Origin: Lumbricus terrestris
Taxonomy: Eukaryota; Annelida; Clitellata; Crassiclitellata; Lumbricidae
DNA: 64,000 nucleotides
Direction: 5' to 3'
Assembly: GCA_949752735.1 (NCBI GenBank)
Contig: OX457044.1
Location: forward strand, 12,821,294-12,885,293
Shown here in pieces: positions 49,901 through 58,900 of the stretch. Every line of letters begins with the position of its first letter. Positions within the stretch are counted from its first letter, which is position 1. The translations under genes and the position numbers were made by a program. The notes below the pieces were generated by a model. It worked only from the letters and a program-made list of their open reading frames with translations. It was not told the origin of the DNA and did not search any database.

Positions 49901-52900
49901 TCCCATCTCTGCTTATATGTGTGACGTTCTTCACTGGCTCCCTGTTTCACAGCACATCTCCTACCGAGTTGCTGCACTTGTTTGGTGATGCCGTTTTTCT
50001 TCTGCTCCATTATACTTGTCTAGCCTTTGTCGACCTGTCTCTGACCTTGCAGTGAGCTTTTGGTTCCACGAGCTCGCACTTGTATCAGACAGTACCGAGC
50101 CTTTTCTGTTGTGGGTCCCGCTATCTGGAATGGCCTCCCACTAACCTTGCGACTTATGCCTAGTCTAAATTCCCCTGCATTGTAAGTCTCTAAAATCCTA
50201 CTTTTAGCTGTGGCTGGGCTGGGAGCGCCTATGAGTAGATTTCTTGAAGAGGCGCTATATAAAGTTTCGAAATGAATGAATTATGTGTCATTGTGAGAAA
50301 ATGGCAACCACTTCGGTCACCTATAAATTTCATCTGACTACTGCTACTTGCATCAGTGTATGCATATATGAACTTTGGAGGGATGCAGGTCTGAATGGGG
50401 TCAAGTGGCTTGTTATAACACGTAATAATTATGTTCACTCATCTAAATGGGTATTGTCCCAACATTTATCATTCAAGAACTCATAGACGACTTTCTGCCC
50501 TTCCTCACTACGTTCTGCAACCGGTCTATCCAGAAAACCCATCTTCCATCTTCTCAAAAACAGTCAATCCTGCTTCTGGTTCTCAAGCGAGATGGTCTGG
50601 ACCAAGTGATCCAGCCAAGCACAGGCCAATTGCCAATGTTACATTCTTGTTTAAAATTTTAGAACGCATTGTTGCAAACCAATTAATTTCTTATTTAGAC
50701 ATGCACAGGTTACTTCCTTTCAGCAGTCTTGTTTCCATAGAAATCATTCTACCGAAACTCTTTTGGTTCGTCTATTGTCTGATTTCTATTTTAATCTTCA
50801 GGCAGGTGTCAATTACATGAGAACAGCGTAAATAAATGTGCCTCTTTTTTCCATTTTGCTCAAATTAACTATTGTTGTGTTTTCTTATATTTATTTTCAG
50901 TTGGTATTGGCTTTGTATCCTCAGACTACATGCTTTTACAGAGCGCTCATATATGAACCCCCAAAACGGGTAAGTGTTCTCGTGATATGCAGCATGAGGC
51001 GTATTTGTTTGTTGGTGTCATTGAGACTGCCAAGTTTGGTTGTTGAAGCTCAGCACCGAACATTGCTGCATGAAGCTCACTATAGTTGAAGTAATCTCAG
51101 ACAGGGCTTAATCATTTGGGCGACCTTTTCTACGAGTCACGTTACAAATTGGAGCAAAAATCTTGACATTTCTGAATTAATGACGCAGTTTGGTTAAAAT
51201 TGAAGCAAATGAACAATTATTAGTGGGAGTATATAAGCAAATCGGTCCCACTCTCATTCCTCCCGCATGTCTTAAAATAAACAAACCAATATTAGAGGGG
51301 TAAAAGTATGGCACGCCATTTGCACAATACGCACATATAAGGAAAGTAAGGTGAAATTACGAGCAAATTATTTAGTTTTCGTTTGGCCAAATATCGTTTT
51401 AGTTTTTGTTTGACCAATTTTCGTTTACTTTTAGTTTTGATTGCTGCACATTTCGTTTTAGTTTTAGTTTTCGTTGTCAGCGTGTTTTAGTTATCGTTTT
51501 CGTTAACGAAAACGTTTCGTTTTCGTTAATTACCATTTTCGTTTTCATTAACGAAAACAACACTAGTTTCTAGCCCTTTGATAACCCTACCGCTCCCTAG
51601 CCAATCGGCATATATACCTGAGTCTCCCTGGAGATACTAGACCAGAGATATTCCTTTAATATGTGCTGTGAAAAGTTATAAACTCTTATATTTTAGATTC
51701 CCAAACATGCAAAAACACAATTCTTCACTGTCAATACAAAATACTGATTTTATATATGTATTATGTACTTCATCATATGATTCTCTTGGCATGTTAACAG
51801 GGGTGGTTTGCCATTGCCTTCCCCTGGTTTTGCCTGCCGTGCCCATTCGTTCGCCTTCCTAAGGAAGGGTTCTAACAGTCCGCACCTCATATGAGGGTGA
51901 GGAGGGAAAGTGAAAAAGCCGGCTTATACTTCAACATAAGCAAGACAAAGGTCATGACAACTGCAAATTGGATTAGTTTTGAGATAGATGGAGAGGAAAT
52001 AGAGGTGGTAAAAAGCTTCACATTCTTGGGATCGCTGATCGAAAAAGAGGGAAAATGTGATCCAGAAATAAAACGAAGGATAGCGATGGGAAAACCGCAA
52101 TGATTGGACTGGAAAGGATATGGAAGGACAAACATGTAAGTTTAGATATTAAAAAGAGGCTCGTGAGAGCACTAATCTTCCCTACGATATTATATGGCTG
52201 CGAGACATGGACAAAGAATATGGAGAAGAAGATTAACGCATGCAAAATGTGGATTTGGAGGAAGATGTTGAGAATATCTTGGACAGAGAAAAGAACGAAC
52301 GAATCTATAAGAATGGAGATAGGATTGGAAAACGAAGAGTCGTTAAAACAACTCGCGACAAGATTGAAGCTAAGATTCTTCGGGCATGTAATGCGATCTA
52401 ATGGTTTGGAGAAGGAAATTATGCTGGCTTGCGGTGAGGGAAGGAGAAGACTCGGCAGACCAAGGATGAAATGGACGGACGAGATACACGACATAACTGG
52501 CATGAATTTGGAAGAACTGAGGGACTTGTCTGCGAACAGAGAACAATGGAGAATGTGTGTCAGGACGATCGCTAGAGCTCTACGAGCTGACAGCACAAGG
52601 TGACAAGGTGATTATGTACTTCTGACACGACATCGGGGCCTTTTTTAGGCCTCTGTTGGTAGGTTCCTACCAAGTCACGACATAGCTTGTCTTTCTGCCA
52701 TATGTTTCCACCAGTTGGAAAGCAGTGTTTGCTGCTGAAGCGACGCAATATCGATTTAGAAATAGTAGAGACGTCTTTTATAATTATAAAGGTGAATGAA
52801 TAAATTATGAAGGAAAAGAGTAAAAATTGTCATCAATGGTGAAGAGATTAAGTAGGTACACCAGTTTTGTTATCTGGGAAGTCTGATAACAGAGGACTGC

Positions 52901-55900
52901 AGGCATAGGCGCAACCACGTCCTAAAAGTTGGAGGAACCTAATGAAAATGCTGAGTAGGAGTAATAATAGCGAGCGCGAAACGAGCGAAGCCACGATTGC
53001 TGAAGGCATGAAGCGCCTAATGATTAGGGGGAACAGGGAAGCGTTGTAAGCTCGCCATCGGGGTCTGTGGCAGAGCCCCAGAAACCGACACAATTTTGAG
53101 CATTTTATGCCAAATCGAGTGCATTTTGGGTTCTAGTTAATCTGAAATTTTGCAACACTATAAAATTTGGTGTCATTCTGAAACTGTGATCTAAGCAAAT
53201 TTTGCATAATTTCATAGCTGAAAAACATGTTTTAAGACTTCAATAAATGTCCCCTACCTATTGTTTAATTTATTTTTACTTTTAAATCTGTCATGATAGC
53301 ATTTCAAGCTGTCATTTCAATGAAATTACCCAATCATTTTAGTGTTGATAGCTGTGGCTTAAGACTTTAAAGTGTCCCCCATCGTTTGAAAATTTTCAAA
53401 TTTCTTAAGCTGTCATCTCAAAAATAATTTCTCATAATTTCATTGTGCAAATACATGGTTTGAGACTTCAATAAATGTCTCCTCCCATTGTTTCATTTTT
53501 TATGTTTTCATACTGTTATGGTAGCATTTTAAGCTGTCGTCTTAGAAAAATTGCTCATTATGGATAAACAGTGGATCATACTGCAGAAATTTAAGATGAT
53601 ATTTTAAAAATATTTATGAAATATTGGGGATGGATATAAGCACCTACGTCCCCCACCACAGACTTTGGAGGGGACCGTCCCTCGCTCTCCCCTTAAGTCT
53701 ACGCCCCCATGATGTTGACATAGCCTACGTTACCACAGTAACAAAACAGTAAGAATAAAAAGGGCAATTTAGCAAAACCTAGCCAAATGAATCCTATATA
53801 CAATTATACTTCTTCTTTAGGTCTGCTGCCTCCCGGCAGGTCCAGATGCCCAACGACGCCACTCTTCTCGGTGTCGTGCTTTTTCTTTGAGTTTTCCATA
53901 TCCATCCTCCATCATCCAGTTCAAGAACTTTTCCCTAGGTCTTCCTCTTCCCCTCCATTTTGCCCTCCACTATGTCCCTTTGCAAGGAGTTGCCTCTCAG
54001 TACATGTCCTATCCAGTTCTTCTGCCTTGTTCTAATTGTATTCATCAAGGATCTTTCCTCTTCCACCTTCTTCAGGACTTCTTCGTTTGATTTATGCTCT
54101 GTCCAGCTGACCCTTTCCATCCTTCTCCATATCCACATCTTGAATGCTTCTATTCGTTTGACATCCTCCTTTCTCATCGTCCAGGTCTCTGCTCCGTACA
54201 GTGTGACGCTCCAGATCAGTACTTTGACCATTCTTTTCTTGATGTCTCGATTCATTCCTCCTTTCAGTAACTCTTTCCTTTTTGTGAACTCTTCTTTCCC
54301 CATCGCTGTCCTTTTCTTGATTTCTTTGTGGCACTTCCCATCTTCCGATATCAGGCTTCCTAGATAGCAAAATTCAGTGACTTGCTCCACTCCTTCTCCA
54401 TTGATTGTTATTTTCATATTCTTTTCCCCTTTTGCTTCTATATTTATTCTCATTACCTTCGTTTTTTGGATTTATCTTCATCCCATATTCTTTGCTGGTT
54501 CTGTTTAGTTCATCCATTATGTGTTGTAGGTTCTCTTCTTTGCTTGCCAGCATTGCCTGGTCGTCCGCAAATCTTAGCGCCTTTATCATCTTTCCCCCAA
54601 CCTTTATTCCTTCTTCCGTGTCCTGTAGTGCTTCCCGTATTAGTTCTTCGATGTAAAGATTGAATAGTATGGGTGAGAGTGGACACCCCTGTCTCACACC
54701 TCTTCCTATTTTTGCCGGCTCCGATAGTTCCCCCTCTATCCTCACTCTTATCCTCTGTCCCATATACAGGTTTCCTATTAACCTTCTATCTCTCCAGTCC
54801 ACTCCCATCTTCCTCAGGATTGTCATTAGCTTCCTCCAGTCTACCCTGTCGAACGCCTTCTCGTAATCCACAAAGCATATGTACACTTCTTGGTTGTTTT
54901 CCAGACTTCTTTCCGTTATTATTCTCAAAGCTCCAATGGTGTCTCTCGTTCCTCTGCCCTTTCTGAACCCGAATTGATCGTCCCCAAGACATCCATCTGC
55001 CTCCGCCTTTGCCTGCAGTCTCCTTGTCAGCACCCTTAGCAGCACCTTCGAAGCATGGGTCAGCAAGCTTATAGTACGGTATTCTTCGCATCTTATTGCA
55101 TTCGCCTTTTTCTTTAATGGTATTAGTATTGTCTGCAGAAAGTCGTCTGGCCACATTCCAGTTCTGACAGATTTAAGTCATTTCATTCATTGCCTTTTTT
55201 TCTCCCAAATCCTTTAATATTTCCGCTGGTATGTTATCAATTCCTTCCGCCTTATTGTTTTTCATTTCCGCGATAGCTGCTATTATTTCCTCTTTCAATA
55301 TTTCTGGTCCTGTTTCTTCATCCTCCACCTCCCCCATCTCCTGGTTTAACCCCGTGGGCCTGTTCTTGGTTTGATAGAGGTCCTCTACAATCTACATATT
55401 CCTTCCATCTCTTCCTTACTTGTTGGGGATCTTGTATCATTGTGCCATCTCTATCCTGTATCCCAATTCCTCCCTTCTGCATCATGTTCTTTGTAGTCTC
55501 TTTCACTATTTCATACATCTTATCATATCTTCCCTTCCTCTGTAGTTCTTCTATCTCCCTGCACTGGTTTTTCCACCATTGTTCTCTCGCCTTTTCGGTT
55601 GTTCTTCTTAGTTTGTTGTTTAGCCTCCTGTACTCCTTTTTCGCCTCTTCCGTGCTCTGATGCCTCCACTTTCTTCTCTCTTCCATTTCTCTTATCATTT
55701 CTCCCGTTATCCATGGCTTTCGTGGGGTCTTTCCTTTTTGGTATCCTATTGTCTCCGTTGTTTCCTCCACGATTATATCCCTGATATTTTCCCACCTTTC
55801 CTCCACCGCTGTCTCTCCGCTTTGCTCTTGTTGTGTTTTCTTCACTCTGCTTTCTATTCGCTACGCCAGTTCTATTCTTTTCATCTCTGTCTTTAGCTTT

Positions 55901-58900
55901 TCTTTATCCCACCTCTTTATTGTCTGCGTTTTTCTTCTGATCAGTTTTAGGTTTAGGTGGCTTGTCATAGCTACTAGATTGTGATCTGCATCCGCTCCCG
56001 ACATAGCTCTGGAGATTTTTACACTATTTCTATATCTTTCTTTTACCATGATGTAGTCTATCTGGTATCGTTTCTCATCACCTGGGGATTTCCACGTGTA
56101 TCGTCTCCTCTTTTCCTGTTGAAACCATGTGTTTGTTATCACCATTTTTTGTCTCTTGCAGAAGTCCACCAGCTTTTGTCCCCTTTCGTTTCTTTTTCCC
56201 AATCCATATTTTCCTACACAATTTCCCTCTCTTCCCTCTCCCACTGATGCATTCCAATCTCCCATCACTACTGTGTAATTCTTCCCTCTCGTCTTTCGCA
56301 GGTCTTCCTCTATAACCTCGTATGTCTCGTCTACCTCTTCTTCCTCGCTTGCCGTTGTTGGCATGTACACCTGTACTATCTTGATGTCTACCGGGTATGC
56401 TTTAATTTCCACCACAAGCATCCAATCCTTGTGGTTCTCAATTTTCGTCACACACCCGGCTACCTTTTCATTTAGTAGCACTTTGCCCATTTCTTTCTTC
56501 AGTATATATCACTCTTACTCCCTCACTCATGAAGTCTCCTTCGTCCTTCCATCTCACTTCTTACAATCCCAAGATATCTAGATTGGCTTTTCTCATCTCC
56601 CTTATCATGTTTGCCAGCTTCCCCGCTCTTCTCATTGTTCTCACGTTCCATGTTCCGATAGTAATCTTTTCCTTAGTAGATTTCCTCTGGGTCCCTCTCG
56701 TTTCTCTCGTTTCACAAAGATTTCTCTGGATTACGACTTGCATGGCCTTGCCCCTACGCCTGCCGAACGCGACTCTTCCCACCTTTGGTTGGGTTGACTC
56801 GTTAACGTTGTTTACTTCTTTCTGTAATTTTGTCATTGGCATTGTCTTGGGAAAAATAGAGAGGTGGTTTCCCATTGCCTTTCTCTCTGTGTTTTTATTG
56901 AGACACCATCTCTAGCATCGTGTCTTCCACTCTCCATCCTTTTCTTCCTTCTCCAGGTGTGTTGGGTTCGCTTATACCGGTGGAAGCTCGGTCGTCCACC
57001 ACACACTTTGCTTCCACAGGGGGACCACGAGTAGGTGGCGTGGTGGGCAGTTGAGGGGCAGAGGCTTTTTGAGACGCATGCCACCCCCAATTTCCACTCC
57101 CCCAATTATACATATAGTATCATTTCTGGCACATTTTACTGCAGATGACCTGGTATTTTGCATTTGAAAGGACAAAAACATTCAAACCAAGCTCGAAAAT
57201 AGACCTACTAAAAGAAAGTCAAGACTCAAAAGTCACTAAATATCACCAAAGATCAGTTTCCGAGATTCACACTTAGCAACAAATTCACGTGCAATCTGTA
57301 AGATGCCAACACTGTCGTGGTAAGATGTACATGCAGGATTAAAAGGCTCTTGACTCAGCCTTAATGCTGAGAAACTATGTTCTTAATAATTTATGCCAAT
57401 CTGTATTGAAACGGCTAGTAGCAGCAATCGGCAGCAAAAGTTGGGAGGGACCGTCCCAAGTCTTTCATCGGAAGTTAGGAGGGACTGGCCTAAGCCTCTC
57501 AGAAGTTGGGGGATGAGTCCCGTGGGTCCCATAGGGTGGTTGGACCTATGAATGCAGGTGTACAGCCGAGATCAAGAGCGGAATAGCAATGGGAAAGGAC
57601 TCATTTTGGAATAGAGGGGAGCTGCTACGAGGAAGATTGAAAATGGATCTAAAGAAGAGAATGATAACAGGCCTCGTATGGAACATGACACTATATGGAG
57701 CAGAAACGTGGACTATGGGAAAGGCAGAAATGGAAAGACTTGAGGCTTTTGAAATATGGTTGTGGAGAAGAATGGCCAAGATTAGTTGGATGGACTAAAA
57801 ACCAATGAAGAGCTGCTGCAACTGGTGCAAGAAGAAGATCGCTGATTGATATAATACGGAAGAGGAAGCTTGGTATAAAAATTGTTTTATATGTCAAAAT
57901 CGTCGGTGATATATTGCCGCCTGCCACAACGAACTTTGTCAGCGTCTGATGCAAGTGGCATGTCACGAACTTCATGACCGTAAAATTATGTTCTAATTCC
58001 TAGTTTTTGCTGTTTCTCATTACACGTATTGGTCATTTTTACACTTATATTCCATACTGATACATTGTTTATTTACTTTCTCGTGTTTCTGCAATAATAA
58101 ACTACCGGTACTTAAAATGATGCCGAGACACGCAGTGAATTATTACTTTCACATGCAAGACATACAGTCACAAAATACGAATGAGAACTCCATGATTTCT
58201 ATAGAAAGATATCAACATTCGATCATCCACTAGAAGTGTGCACTGTGCGAGTGTTATTTACATAAAGGCCCCTCTCCATGCTAGACAGAAATAATGGTAG
58301 ATAGTCGGGCCAGTTTTCCTGCCTTTCGGGTATATATGTCTCTGAGGTAGGCTGGTTTTCCAACCTGGTCGGTTCAAAGGGTTATAATGACATAATATTA
58401 GACCTTGATTGAGACCTTTATCTCTGCTCTTCTTTTGCTTGATTTCAGTTCTGATTGTGACTGTGTTGACCATTCCATTCTCCTTAAAGTCCTTGAAAAG
58501 CAATTTGGTATCACAGCTTCTGCCCTTTTTTGGGTCTCGAATTTCTTAACTAGTCGTTCATGCCTTGGTACCAACACCTCCAAGTGTCTCAACATCTTTT
58601 CTGGTGTCCTTTAAGGGCTCTATTTTTGGTCGCTCTTGTTAATCCTTTGCACCTCTATTGTTGTTTAAATTACATCTAAACATGGTATTATTATACACCT
58701 TTATGATGATGCACAACTTTGCATCAGACTCGCCATCAAAGAAATTGATAATGCTGAAACTCGCCTAATCACCTGTTTCTCTCATAGCTTATGCAAACAA
58801 GATGCGTATTGATGCGTGTAGAACTTGATGCCTCAAAGACAGAACTCATTTGGTTAACCTGCCATCCAACTTCTTCCACTGACATACATGCTCCACACTG

